From: Isoetes taiwanensis
Lineage: Eukaryota; Streptophyta; Lycopodiopsida; Isoetales; Isoetaceae
Length of the DNA stretch: 64,000 nt
Direction: 5' to 3'
NCBI GenBank assembly: GCA_021234155.1
Contig: JAJEKV010000250.1
Span: 62,001-126,000 of the forward strand
How positions within the stretch are numbered: the stretch's first letter is position 1; every line of letters starts with the position of its first letter. Positions 1-10,991 of the stretch are shown piece by piece. The position numbers and the translations under genes were made by a program. The notes under the pieces were generated by a model. That model saw nothing but the letters and a program-made list of their open reading frames with translations. It ran no database searches and was not told where the DNA came from.

Positions 1-268
1 TGATATAATGGGCATTTTGTGAAATGCTACTGTCACATTTTAATTATAATTCCTATGCCATGTATTGCTGGTAATAGTCGTATAGAGGGGTAGGGCATGC
101 TACTGTTGTAGAAGTAGATGGCATCTGCTTTGACCACCAACAGACTTCTAGCCAGGCAAGTTTCCATGCCAGTATCAGAAGAAATGCGCTCATTCTAGCA
201 GTGAATATGTGCGTGCCACATGTTTTGGATCAATTCTTCACTTATTGGCTTTTTTGGTGCATTTACAG
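1..268 (+). other. Presumed RIO1 intron
   Basis: This stretch precedes the 3' splice site AG at 267-268. I could not find a coding segment in it that matches the RIO1 sequence expected upstream, so it is read as the 3' part of an intron, with earlier exons beyond the window edge. Confidence 0.6.
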
Positions 269-1731
269 ACTGCAAGCTGCTGGCATTCGGAGTCCAACAC
301 CACATCTGTTACGCTTGCATGTGTTAGTGATGTCCTTTATTGGTACGCATCATAGAATCTGTTGTTTGCTATTTGAATGTCCTCATTCCTCGTACATACA
401 TTATTAGGTGTTCAAACTGGCATAGTAACTTATTTCCTGCTGCATATCTAATAGTAATATTCAGGTAGAGATGGATGGGCTGCTCCTCGTTTGAAAGATG
501 TTGTACTCTCAGAATCAAAATATAGGGAATGTTATTTTGAGGTATCACAATACAAGCATAGGATTGTTTAAAGATTTACAATTCATGTTGGCACCTCCAT
601 TGTCTTGCTGCAGATGGTGAACATTATCCGCACAATGTACAAGAGATGTCATCTTGTGCATGGCGATCTTAGCGAATATAACATTCTGTACTATGAGGTA
701 AATCTTTGGATATCTTGATAGGGGCCTCTGGCAACAAGTTCTTGACTGAAAGGATATGCAGGGTCATCTTTACATTATTGATGTTTCCCAATCTGTTGAT
801 TTGGACCACCCTCGCGCACTTGATTTTTTAAGGCAAGATTGCCTGCATGTAAATGTGAGTTACAGTTCCTCATACAAGTCAATTTTTTGTTACATTCACT
901 ATTCTTATGTTTTCTTACACTTTCTGAGTTTCTTTCAGGACTTCTTTAAGAAAAAGAATGTAGCAGTTATTATGATTCCGGGAGCTTTTGATTTTATTGT
1001 GGATCCCTCTATTTCAGATGAGATTGTTGATGATTATCTTGACAAGGTATCTTCTTCCCTTCACATTTTTCATGACTGACTATCTAGATTTGGTTGGTTG
1101 GTAATTGATGATGCGTTGCTTTATCAGGTCCAAGAAAGAATTCAAAATAGAGTATCGCAAAGTTCAGATGATCAAGTTTCAGAGGCTGTGTTCGTGCAGG
1201 TAATGTGATTCTGAAGCTGGAGAGTTATGTTGAAGCCATTATGCAAAAGTACTCACTGCTGAATAAAATTGTTTGTAGGCATTTATTCCAAAGACATTAG
1301 ATCAGGTTGAGGACTATGAGAGAGATATCGACCGCCTTGCTTCAGGGAAAGATACTGAGGGCATTTATTACCAAACAATAACGGGAATGAAAGAGGATTT
1401 ATCTGGTGTTAGGAAGGTTCCATCACTTTTGGAGGAATCAGAAGGAATAACAAAATCAAATAACAAGTCAGACGTGCTTCCTCATGATAATGAAGCAAAT
1501 TCAAGTGATGGCACTTTGGACAGCAGTGATGAAGAAACCTGTAGTAGTGATGGGGAAGGAACATTGCATGCATTGGATCCAAATTTGGACAAAGAGAAAG
1601 CGAGGCTTGAGAAAAAAGAACATAAAAAAAAGGTAAAGGAAGAAAGGAGAGAAGCTCGGAAAACCAAAGTTCCTAAATCAGTTAAGAAACGGAGAAAGAA
1701 ACAATCAAAGGATAAGAAAATGAAGCATTAG
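269..1731 (+). CDS. RIO1: RIO1-type atypical serine/threonine kinase, 3' seven exons (5' part outside window)
   Basis: RIO1 kinases act in cytoplasmic maturation of the 40S ribosomal subunit. Seven in-frame exons are read at 269-342, 465-541, 614-697, 762-854, 939-1046, 1128-1199 and 1279-1731 (stop TAG); every intron is GT-AG. The first exon gives LQAAGIRSPTP and the next GRDGWAAPRLKD, both typical of the RIO kinase N-lobe to C-lobe hinge. The catalytic loop HGDLSEYN is at about 650-681 and the metal-binding IIDVSQS at about 774-794, so the visible active-site residues are intact. The last exon encodes a tail rich in Ser/Asp/Glu, then a Lys/Arg-rich C-terminus, as is usual for RIO1. The ATP-binding loop and start codon lie left of the window. 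No frameshift or stop is present. A GT-AG reading that joins all exons in phase makes this the only clearly functional gene here. Confidence 0.95.
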
Positions 1732-4700
1732 GCTCCAGATTGTTTACTCTTCCACAAGACTTCGTTTTATCCTCGTGGAAAGATGCTTTACCTATTTGAA
1801 GCGATTTTGTCAAATGTATCCTTGAATGTACTGTTATTTCGAAACCATATGTGTCTGGTTCTATACTTTACATCTCATTCTGGTAATTAGGGAACGAATA
1901 TTCTGCGATGGAACAAAACTATTCCATCATAGGTTTTTTCATAAAATGAATTGGTCCGTACTGTGCTGTTTTGGAAAACAATTCGATGCCCTTATGTATA
2001 GGGGAACGGCCAAAGGGGCTGGGTTTCCCCGCATAGTGTGCGGGGAAACCCAGCCCCTTTGGCCATTCTCCTACAAGATGGGAAACTGGGAGTTAGACCA
2101 AAAATCCAAGATCGATCTTGCAATTCTGTGAGTTTCTCTCAGCTGACTATTGTACTGCGGACTGCCATTATTGCAGCATATTTCCATAATGGGATGGATG
2201 TTTTCGAAGTATATGAAGAGATGTGAGATGACAACATAGTCATATTACGTGATGCTTGTGGAGTTGTTGGGAAACTGGCAAAGTCTAAGAATAGCATGCT
2301 TAGTCATAGTTATAAACTAGACAGTGTATGTTAAATATGAGATGCAAAGGTCAAATATGAGATGCAAAGATGGCACTGAAGCTATTTCAGTCAATGCAAA
2401 AAAAAGGAATAAAAACAAGGAATAATTTAAGATGTAATAGCACTTACTAATATTGTAATCTTTTCTACTAACTGTTTGTTGTTTTTGTTAAAGCCCCATC
2501 ATTCAATCTTTTCTAGCCCTAACTGTTTGTTGTTTTTGTTAATTTGTTATTCAATCATCAGTTTTATTGGTTAATTGATTTCAGTTTGCCATGGTTGTAT
2601 CTTTTCCCTTCATACCCAATTTAGTTTGGTTGCAAGACATAAATTAGCTGGATGGATTGAAACATCAAATTGTCTCTAATATTGGAGCTTTTCCAGGTTA
2701 GTTTCATATTATCAAGAAAGCTTTGCTTTCGAGATAATCTATAAAAGGAATGGATGAAGTACCAATGCATATAAAAATAGAGGGATGATTATCGCATTAA
2801 ATAATGGATTAAAAAAAAAAAAATGCTAAATTGTATTTGCAACAACAAGCCATTAAAGAAACGTGCATCTACATAAAGGAACGAAATTGTGTCGTAGTTC
2901 AGACTTTTTAGTGACGTGAGTATAATTCAATCCTTCAAATTCTCACATATAAACATATGAAGAAGCATGTTTAATCAATAATGCAAAAGTATGTAGATTA
3001 TTCTCATCATGCCAATTATTTTTGCATGAAATTGCACTTCTCTTTTTATGAAATTTTAATTTAACTTCTCTTGTTTACTTCCATTCTCGTGATTTCACAA
3101 CACATGCCACCCAAAGCTCTTGCAATAATTTAGATAGTAAAGAAAAAATGACTAACTCTTTCTTGTTACAAAGGGAACAAACTTGATGGTATTCTATGTT
3201 TAATAGTCTTTTCTTCCTTCAAAACGAAAATAACGTGAAGAATAAATGTGAAGAGGATCACATAAAACAAACGTTGATGGCAGCTAATTTGAATAGATAT
3301 ATTTCTTAAAAGACACATCACAAATTTGACTGGTTGATACGAATTTCCCAAAACAACACAACTTAACCAATTCCTCAAGCCTGCCTTACTGCATCTAACT
3401 AACGGTAATGCAGGCTTGGGTAGGGGATTAGAAAAGTTGGAAGGGTAGCATGGAGAATCATGGGCCTAAAAGAAGCCAGGTGTACACTATGAAGAAGGGA
3501 CATTCATAAGTGAGACAACAAAATAGGTATGCCATTTCATAAATAGAAAGACCCGAGTTTGCTATTGTTGCAACCCCTAATTTTTCTCATTCAAGAAGAA
3601 GAATAAAGATAGTAGGCTCAACTAGTTTTACTGCCTTATAGTAGGTTCTAACTTTGTAGATTGAAACGCACACTTGTTGAATAAAGTATGAGAATATTGA
3701 AATTATATCGGCTGCTATGACATTGAATAAAAGATCCAACAACACAATAAACTAAATGCTTTTGAAAGGCCATACGAGTAAGGAAAAAAAAAGAAAAAAA
3801 ATACATAAAACGTATTAAGGGAATGGAATTCCTCACTTATCAATTTGCAACTATGATTTTAGAACTATTAGGACAAAAAAGAAAGAAAGATAACATTTGA
3901 AATGATATATAAATGACGCTAGTATGGCACTCTTGTTGCATAAAAACAAAGAAAAAAAAAAAAGAAAAAAAAACTGCGATAACCATTGGGACAAAATCAC
4001 CCGAAACATTAGTGGTTCATAACCATTGAAACAAAATCATAGAAAACACTATTCATTTGCATTGAAAGAAGACTTGTCATTTGGTATAAAAAAAACGTGT
4101 AGCAGAATAAACAGATAAACGTAAAAGGAAGAGGTTGTCTTATTCAAAAAATGGCAAGAACTTAGAAACTTCTTTTGTATTACCTTTACGGAGGTTTCCA
4201 AAAAAGAATTCCCTTCAAACAGATAAGTAATAACAAGTAAGAAGTAAGAAGTAACAACTAACAAGTAACAAATCCAATTCCAAGATTTAAAATCCAATGT
4301 GGAGGCTCTTAATACCCCAATAGGCTCTTAATAATCCAGTGACCAATATTTCATTTCCATTTCCAAATCCAAATCAGAGTGTGAAGCAAGCATCTTGGTT
4401 TCGGTTCGGGTGGCTTCCAATTCTTGGCCCCTCAATCATCCCCTCAAGTCTGTTTCCCGCATTTGTTTTGTCCAATCAACAAAATAGATATTCTATTCCT
4501 TAATTTTGATCTGCTGTAACTCCCCAACTTTCCTCAATTGTATTCTTTAGTTTTTATCTTCTGTTTTCTGCTGCAAGTGGATGTGGAAATGAATCGAGCA
4601 TTTTTCTTATGGTCTAAAAGCAAATCGCCGGAACTTATGGGCCAATAGCAGATCTCAGGAAGCGGATCGCCGGAATCGCCAAATTCATTTCGGCCAAAAG

Positions 4701-4870
4701 CACACCCAAATACACACCCAAATTTACAAATGTTTCTTCGAAATGCTTCATAAAAGATGCACAAAGTAATGCTCTTGTAAGCGAGCATCCCTCTCCTTCT
4801 TGGCCTTCACCCAAAATTTGGTTCCCTGATCGAAAAGTTGATGCTCAATTTCGTTAGGACAAGATAAAGC
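1732..4870. other. RIO1 3' UTR and AT-rich intergenic DNA
   Basis: The first few hundred bases are probably the RIO1 3' UTR. The rest is AT-rich with no convincing coding sequence; open frames are short and of low complexity. It holds a perfect hairpin (listed separately), a short doublet at 2336-2370 (ATGAGATGCAAAG twice), an imperfect doublet of a T-rich motif at 2457-2562 (ACTGTTTGTTGTTTTTGTTA in both copies) and several A-rich runs near 3780 and 3950. No promoter or RNA gene was recognised. Confidence 0.6.
2008..2064. repeat. Perfect inverted repeat, 26-bp arms with 5-bp loop
   Basis: The arms at 2008-2033 and 2039-2064 are exact reverse complements. The left arm starts GGCCAAAGGGGCTGGG and ends TTTCCCCGCA; the loop is TAGTG. 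The hairpin is GC-rich in an AT-rich setting and lies about 280 bp after the RIO1 stop. It could be a young palindromic insertion, a foldback that marks a transcript 3' end, or a small-RNA precursor. The sequence supports only the structure itself. Confidence 0.95.
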
Positions 4871-4899
4871 ATAAAAAAATAAAAAATAAAAATAAAAAT

Positions 4900-4935
<36 letters not shown>

Positions 4936-4955
4936 AATAAAAATAAAAATAAAAA
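4871..4955. repeat. A/T simple-sequence repeat (AAAAAT-like)
   Basis: Imperfect tandem AAAAAT/AAAAATA units about 80 bp long, directly before a 173-bp tandem duplication. The opposite strand reads as an artefactual Phe/Tyr-rich open frame. Confidence 0.9.
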
Positions 4956-4962
4956 CACATGA

Positions 4963-5304
4963 CACGCCAATTACATACGGAACAAGTCGGCCAAAAGCGG
5001 ATCACCAAATGTAGGTTAAAAGTGCCTCAATTTCTCTCGATTTTTAAGCGACAAATATACCCTCTCTCCGATTTTTTAAACCGGAATGAGGTGCCTCAAA
5101 TTTGTTTGGCTCATTCGGATGCTCAAGGCTCGGATCACGCCAATTACCTGCGGAGCAGGCGGCCAAAAGCGAATAGCCAAATGCGTGTTAAAAAAAGTGC
5201 CTCAATTTCTCTACGATTTTAAGCGGCAAATACACCCTCTCGATTTTTAAACCGAATGAGTGCCTCAAATCCGCCTGGCTCATTCAGATGCTCAAGGCTC
5301 AGAT
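4963..5304. repeat. Tandem duplication, 173-bp period
   Basis: Two head-to-tail diverged copies: the first at 4963-5135, the second from 5136 to about 5304. Both begin CACGCCAATTAC and contain GTGCCTCAATTTCTC, then CTCATTC and GATGCTCAAGGCTC. The copies differ by substitutions and small indels, so the duplication is not recent. Confidence 0.85.
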
Positions 5305-5477
5305 TTCGAATAGCCTTATATTGGGTGGTTTTGCTTTCTGCCTATGGTGGATTGACCGCCGGAATCGTACCTCAAATCGGCAGAAGAAAGCACCTGCAAA
5401 TCGGTACCTCAAATGAAACAAATCGACACCTCAAATCGTCGGAAAAATCCGTTAAGGGAAGAATCGATTGCTTTTAA

Positions 5478-5585
5478 TCGGATGCTTCAAAAGAATCGGT
5501 TAGCCAGTGCAGGGCGGCTTAAGAAGAATCGGTTGCTTCAGAGTCGGAGATGCTTAAGAAGAATTGGTTGCTTCAGAGTTATGAA
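5478..5585. repeat. Short imperfect tandem repeat around AAGAATCGGTTGCTTCAGAG
   Basis: Three to four degenerate units of roughly 35-40 bp share the core GAATCGGTTGCTTC followed by CAGAG and CTTAAGAAG. No coding meaning is evident. Confidence 0.6.
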
Positions 5586-5915
5586 AAAAGCCATATGGAA
5601 TGGAAATAGTAAAGGGCCTGCGTAAGAGAAGGGAATAAACCTGGCCATCAACTTTAAATACTAGTTAAGGTGCTCAACATTGATGAGCCTGAGGTTGAAA
5701 CTTGTAAATGTTTGGGACCTATAATGATAAAGGCAGTATTGTAAAATGACCTTTGCCTAGCATTCTTTGGGTAGAAGTTGAAAACCTGTAAAGAATAAGA
5801 TAGCAATGCATGATTATTGTAGGGATATCCAAAATATCAATACAATATACTTTTTGAAAATTGATATATACCTATTCTCACATAAGGCTAATTAACCCCT
5901 TTGTGTATAGGTCCC

Positions 5916-5943
5916 AAAAAAAAAAAAAAAAAAAAAAAAAAAA
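5916..5943. repeat. Poly(A) run of 28
   Basis: An uninterrupted A tract. It could be the 3' tail of an old retroposed transcript, but no upstream coding match was recognised. Confidence 0.9.
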
Positions 5944-6389
5944 CAAAAAGAAGGGTGTAAAACCATTCTATCTTGTATAAAGGTAGAGAGAACTCTATTT
6001 CTTATGTTTTCAACAGATGTTTAAACCATTGATTAACTTGTTGGTCACTTGATCTTTTTGCGACATTTAGGCATGCAACTGACGTGGAGATGATGTAGAT
6101 GGGTCTAATGTGAAGGGGCTACGGAAAAAGCATAGGTTTGTTGTTTTAGGGCAAACACAAAGCACGCCACTAACGCAGCTCATCACTATGTTTCACCTCA
6201 AAACAACCCGCTCACCTATTCCATGATTTGGAGAGTTCTTATTTTATAGTGATTAGTTTGTTAAGCAATTTGGCATAATGATGTAAAAGGCATATTGGAA
6301 TCTCCAGCTGCTTTGCATTTTTTAGCACCTTATGAATACAATAGAATAGAATAGATTTTTTTATAAGTAGCGTGGTGATAGAATACTCT

Positions 6390-6560
6390 ATCAGAATGTA
6401 ACTTAATACAACTCCCAGTCTTTAAATATGCTATGTACAAAAATGTACCCTAATGCAACTTCAAATCTGATACATATCAAGATGTAACCTAATACAACTC
6501 CCAATCTTTAGATCTACCTGAATGGAAATGTAACCTAACAACTCCCAACAAAGACAACAT
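6390..6560. repeat. Degenerate ~60-bp tandem repeat
   Basis: Three to four diverged units carry a shared phrase of the form ATGTAACCTAATACAACTCCCA followed by a T/A-rich spacer. Each copy has indels. Confidence 0.6.
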
Positions 6561-6690
6561 ACAACTCTTCATTATCGTGAAACCATTTAGCGGAAAGGAA
6601 AAAGCTCAACAAATTTGTGAAGGTTAGTCATTCCACTACTTACCTATATAAGAAAGGTAAATCTTATTTCTTGCAAGATCTATATACGCA

Positions 6691-6968
6691 TTTGGAACTT
6701 TTTTTGAGTTAGCATTGCATTGCATTGGGCCTTGGGCAAAAACAATTTGCATTAGACTTGAGAGATAGATCATGTTTAAGTGCCTTGTTTGTACATATCA
6801 AATTTGTCCTTCTAGATGGCCAAAAAATCTGTTTGGAATTTTTTTGAGTTAGCATTGAATTGCATTGGGTCTTGGGGCAAAAATAATTTACATTAGGCTT
6901 GACACATAGACCATGGACCATTGTTTGTCTTGTCTGTACATATCAAATTTGTCCTTCTGGATGGCCAA
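6691..6968. repeat. Tandem duplication, ~141-bp period
   Basis: Copy one is 6691-6831 and copy two 6832-6968. Both run from TTTGGAA through TTGAGTTAGCATTG and ATTGCATTGGG to TACATATCAAATTTGTCCTT and GATGGCCAAA. The copies are clearly diverged. Confidence 0.85.
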
Positions 6969-9600
6969 AGACTCCAACTAAATCATTTGAAGTCACCGTG
7001 AACTAACAGATGAAAAGATACCATGTACAAAAATTTAAGGAATTTATCAATTAAGATGTAGCTTGTACATATCTTGCTTTTATATGCATAAGTTTTAACT
7101 CCATTGGCTAATTTATCTTTCACAAAGCCCTTTGATAATCCACACTCTCTTTGACTTCTGGAATAATTTTGTCCAGCCTTTGCTCGGGCATCAAAATGAA
7201 AAATGGGACTTATTTCCTGCCTACCTCCTGATCAATCCATACTACTGCTGCGAGAATGGGTATTGTCTTGATATGAAATGTTGGAATATCCATGTGCTCG
7301 GTTATGTTCCCAACCCTCCAATTTCCTATCATATTTCTGTCAAGCAGTGATACCTTCAAGATTACTTGCTGCATGTGCAATATCAGCAGACCCATGCACC
7401 CATACACTTACCATCTGCGGATAATATATATAATGGTTTTGGCGTATGATAGTGCCTAGGAGCAGCTGGCCACATGACTCCTTGACCTCTCGACCATCTG
7501 TAACTCTTTCTGACTCATTGTTCACAGTGTTGTCATCTAATACCCGTAAATGGTCACCTGCGTATGACAATAAATTAGACAACCGTTGCACATGATACAA
7601 CTCCATCAGCATGCTACTCCGATCACTATAACTTTCTGCACCGTTGATATTATAAAACAAATTCTTAGAGACCACATGACCTTTGATCGTCTTTTCGCAA
7701 ACTTTGTAGAGAACACGCTACATTTCTTTAAATAAGCCTTCCAAATGGTTCAATAATATGACAAGGGACATATATATAGGTCCACTATGTAGGTTGTGTG
7801 GCCTTCTTAAAAAAAAAAATATGGAGAAACATAGTTATTTCTTACTAATATAAAACTGGTATATCTATTGCTGCTACAAAGCATTGGAGTTTTAGTAGGA
7901 TAATGTTACATGTAGGTCATCTTTCACGTACACTACATTTTTCATGAATGCGGGCCTTTCTTTGCAATATAACTCTCAATTTTTATATTCAAATAACATA
8001 TTATTTAGAAGATACTTAATATAATTAAGCATGGACCATTTATGGTCCATAACTAGACCAATTGTATAAAGCATATATCTCTCTCTAGCCCTATCCATTT
8101 TATCCCTATAATAATACCATGGTTTCTTACATTTAATAATATAATTTTTGAAAGGTGTGAGTGGAAGGCCATGTAGATTCAATTGGTGAATAAGTACCCC
8201 ATAAATTCACGGTTGTTTGTGCTTAAACATTGCCCTCAAATTATGCAAGCTCGTCTAACAAACCAATTTTATCCTATAGAGAACTGTACGCATAATCTCT
8301 ATTCCAAAGTTGGGATCAAAATTGATTAAGATGTTGCCTCTATTAATTTTTAAACTTCCAGTCCTGTGGACTAATAATGGTCTACAGTGGAACTGCACAT
8401 AGCAGTCTAACTTGACTTTTTATGGTCATAAACTTTCATATTTTCCTTTGAACTTTTTTGCATTGATTTTATAACATGAGACATTATGAGAATGTGACTT
8501 TTCAAAGTCACATCTCGAGGCATAAATCTAGAATAAACATAGAAAACATATTTGAAGTTAATGCTGTAAAGATAAATCCAAATCTTAAGGCTATGCTCAA
8601 CAAATATTTTCAATTACTCAAGTAAATCAGAAGCTATTCATATCCCAAAATTCAACTTGAGATCGATTAACATAAGAAAGTTATTTATTTTAAATGGACC
8701 TATGAACCCAAGAATGGGCTCGCATGCATTCCTTTCTTGATTTCTTGTGACCATGTCTTTTGCATTTTTAATGAGCTTGTTTTTTGCATTGGTTTCATAT
8801 CATTTTGAACTTCCATACTATGATTTTTGGAGGACATCATAGGGTAATTTTGCTCTATATATGAAATATTAATCATTATTACAAGTTCCTAGAATTGAGA
8901 TAAAAAATAAAAGCTCAAGTATCAAATTCAAGGCCAGCCAATATTTTTATGGGATGGAGGGACTTGTCAATTGCTTATATATCAAATATTAGCTCAAAAT
9001 GCATTTTCTTGTAAAAGTTGTTGTATTTAAATTACAACTGCCTTCTGGGAACCATAATTGGTTCTGAGGAGGCAGAAAGTAGTTTTAACCCTGTCATGTT
9101 TGAATAGCCCTGTCTTTCTCAATCTCATGAAAAGGACATAGGAGTATTGCTAGCATAATTAAGATGAAGCCACATGCATAGACAAAAGTATATGTATTTA
9201 ACTTATACATCCACATATATATTTTAGAATGCTACTTAGTTGACAGAAATATTAGGACTCGGGTAGCCTGCCAAGTCTATGAGAGCAGCTGGGCACATGT
9301 GCAAGCCAACACCAGAAACCGATTCCCAAAACCCGTGTGTTGCATGTTCTTCCAAACGTGTCACATGTTCTTGTCAACACCACAAACCTTTTGCCAAATC
9401 CATGCAAAGCCAAATCAAGCATCTGTCACAAAAACTGTTGCACTCTCTTGTGTGCATTTCAACACCACTAACTTTTGGCCAAACCCATACGAAACTAGCA
9501 TCTGATCTATTTCAGAGTAAACAAAGCAAGTAGATAAACAGCAAAGACTAACCTCCTTCTTAGACACCACCATCTTCACAAGAACTGCTGCATAACCCAT

Positions 9601-10991
9601 TTAGAGATTGGAAATCACCAACCGTTGGTTCCATAAGAGCTTTTGGCCAGATGTGCGAGCATCATTACTTCCACTATCCTCCATATTTATCTCAACCATC
9701 ACTTTTTTCCCTTTTTTCTTCTTTCTGCCTGTTGGGGTGAAAGATTGGCCCTGTTCTACATCATCAAAGCCATCTACATAAGTAATATCCGTAAGCATTT
9801 CTGGAACCATTTTTGGAGCCATTTCTGGAACCATTTCTGGAGCCACCACTAGTGACTCCTTATCTTTGTGATCCGACTCCTTAGGAGCAGATCCATGAGT
9901 TGGAGTAGAATCCTTACTGTCCTCACACCTATTCTGTTGCATTGTAGCAGCTCGTATAGTGGGTAACTTCTCTTGTTCCTCCTGGTTTTCATGATCTTAG
10001 AGACCGTCTGGGATGTATGCACCACCTTCTATGGAGGATATCAGGAAAGACATGTGAACATCTTGCTTGGGTAGTTCAGCAACTGCCCCTATATTGGACA
10101 TATCAACCTCCTGAGCATCCTTCGTCTTAGGCTCACTCTTATGCCTTGGAGTAGCCCCTTTTGTAGACATATGATCCACCCTGGCATCAATGAAGGTCAC
10201 AGCAACAGTTGAAATACCAGAGGCCACATGGGCTGGAGTAGCAGTGGGTGAGGTCATGTGTGCAAGATCAACAACAGAAGGCCAGTGCATGGGGGGCGAT
10301 TTATTCAGGAAAAATTTTTGACTGCTCAGTGAGCTAGGGGGCAGCCCTGACTCAAGCGAGCTGGAGGCCATGTCATTCTTTTGACTGGTCAAAGGGCAGC
10401 CTTAGCTCATGTGGGCTGGAGGCCACGTCATTCATTTGACTGGTCAAAGGAGCAAGGATGGATCTCGAATCTATATAGTCCAGAAATGCAATCTCTGACT
10501 GGTTACAGATCCTTGACTAGTGTCAGCTAAGTAACCCGCATCACAATTGACACCAGAATGTAGCCTGACTCCACAAATCTTGCATGGGATGGGCAGCCCA
10601 GTGGCAGCAATTTGAAAGCCAATATCCTCATTGAAGTAGCCACAGAAATAGATGAACTCAGGGATAGGCTTTAGGAGATCCACCAAAATGCAAATTTTGG
10701 GGGCCTCATCCAGTCTATTATCCAATCAGACATATTCACCCAACCTCGAAGCAATCATCCTAAAAGATGGCTCATTCCAATATTTGGGACTTAGATCAGA
10801 GAGGGAAATCCAGATGGGGTAATAGAGAGCCTCAGGTCTGAAGGCTCAGAATTCTGCCCAATACTTTTGAAGAAAGATTTGACCATTTGGAGTTGAGATG
10901 AAGCATTTCTGGAAAAGCGCATCAACTTCCCTGGTGATATAGCAACAGTGGGCAGGAAGTAAGTGTTACCCAGAACTTGGACTTTGATCAC
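9601..10991 (-). pseudogene. LINE ORF1 (DUF4283/zinc-knuckle type), decayed
   Basis: Plant L1-like LINEs carry an ORF1 nucleic-acid-binding protein. Read from high to low coordinates, the minus strand first shows a DUF4283-like stretch (YYPIWISLSDLSPKYWNEPS, about 10770-10830) followed by MIASRLGEY and the beta-strand region LDNRLDEAPKICILVDLL. Then comes a Cys-rich segment, CKICGVRLHSGVNC (about 10550-10590), at the place of the usual CCHC knuckle but with an altered spacing. The remainder is a Ser/Pro/Thr-rich tail with a short internal repeat (PEMVPEMAPKMVPEM). At least two stops and two frame changes break it. A tandem duplication of about 53 bp at roughly 10337-10450 lies inside the tail. 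No ORF2 follows, so this is a truncated copy. Confidence 0.7.

Larger units (their letters stand above)
5590..9600. other. AT-rich intergenic stretch, no recognised gene
   Basis: Apart from the repeats listed, nothing recognisable was found. The longest open frame is a 111-codon frame on the minus strand at 7340-7675 (it includes SYAGDHLRVLDDNTVNNESE). It is not low complexity and might be a stray exon, but I recognise no family and saw no flanking exon structure. Other frames are short and AT-biased. Confidence 0.5.

Noticed and set aside
60-268. A possible upstream RIO1 exon ending near CCAGGCAAGT
   Set aside because: The translated segment (TNRLLA) does not match what RIO1 has before LQAAGIRSPTP, and the donor would be GC rather than GT.
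4748-5008. Phe/Tyr-rich membrane-like protein on the minus strand
   Set aside because: It is the translation of the A/T simple repeat at 4871-4955.
7340-7675. A 111-codon minus-strand gene
   Set aside because: No family recognised, no neighbouring exon with compatible splice sites, and similar-length frames occur by chance in 64 kb.
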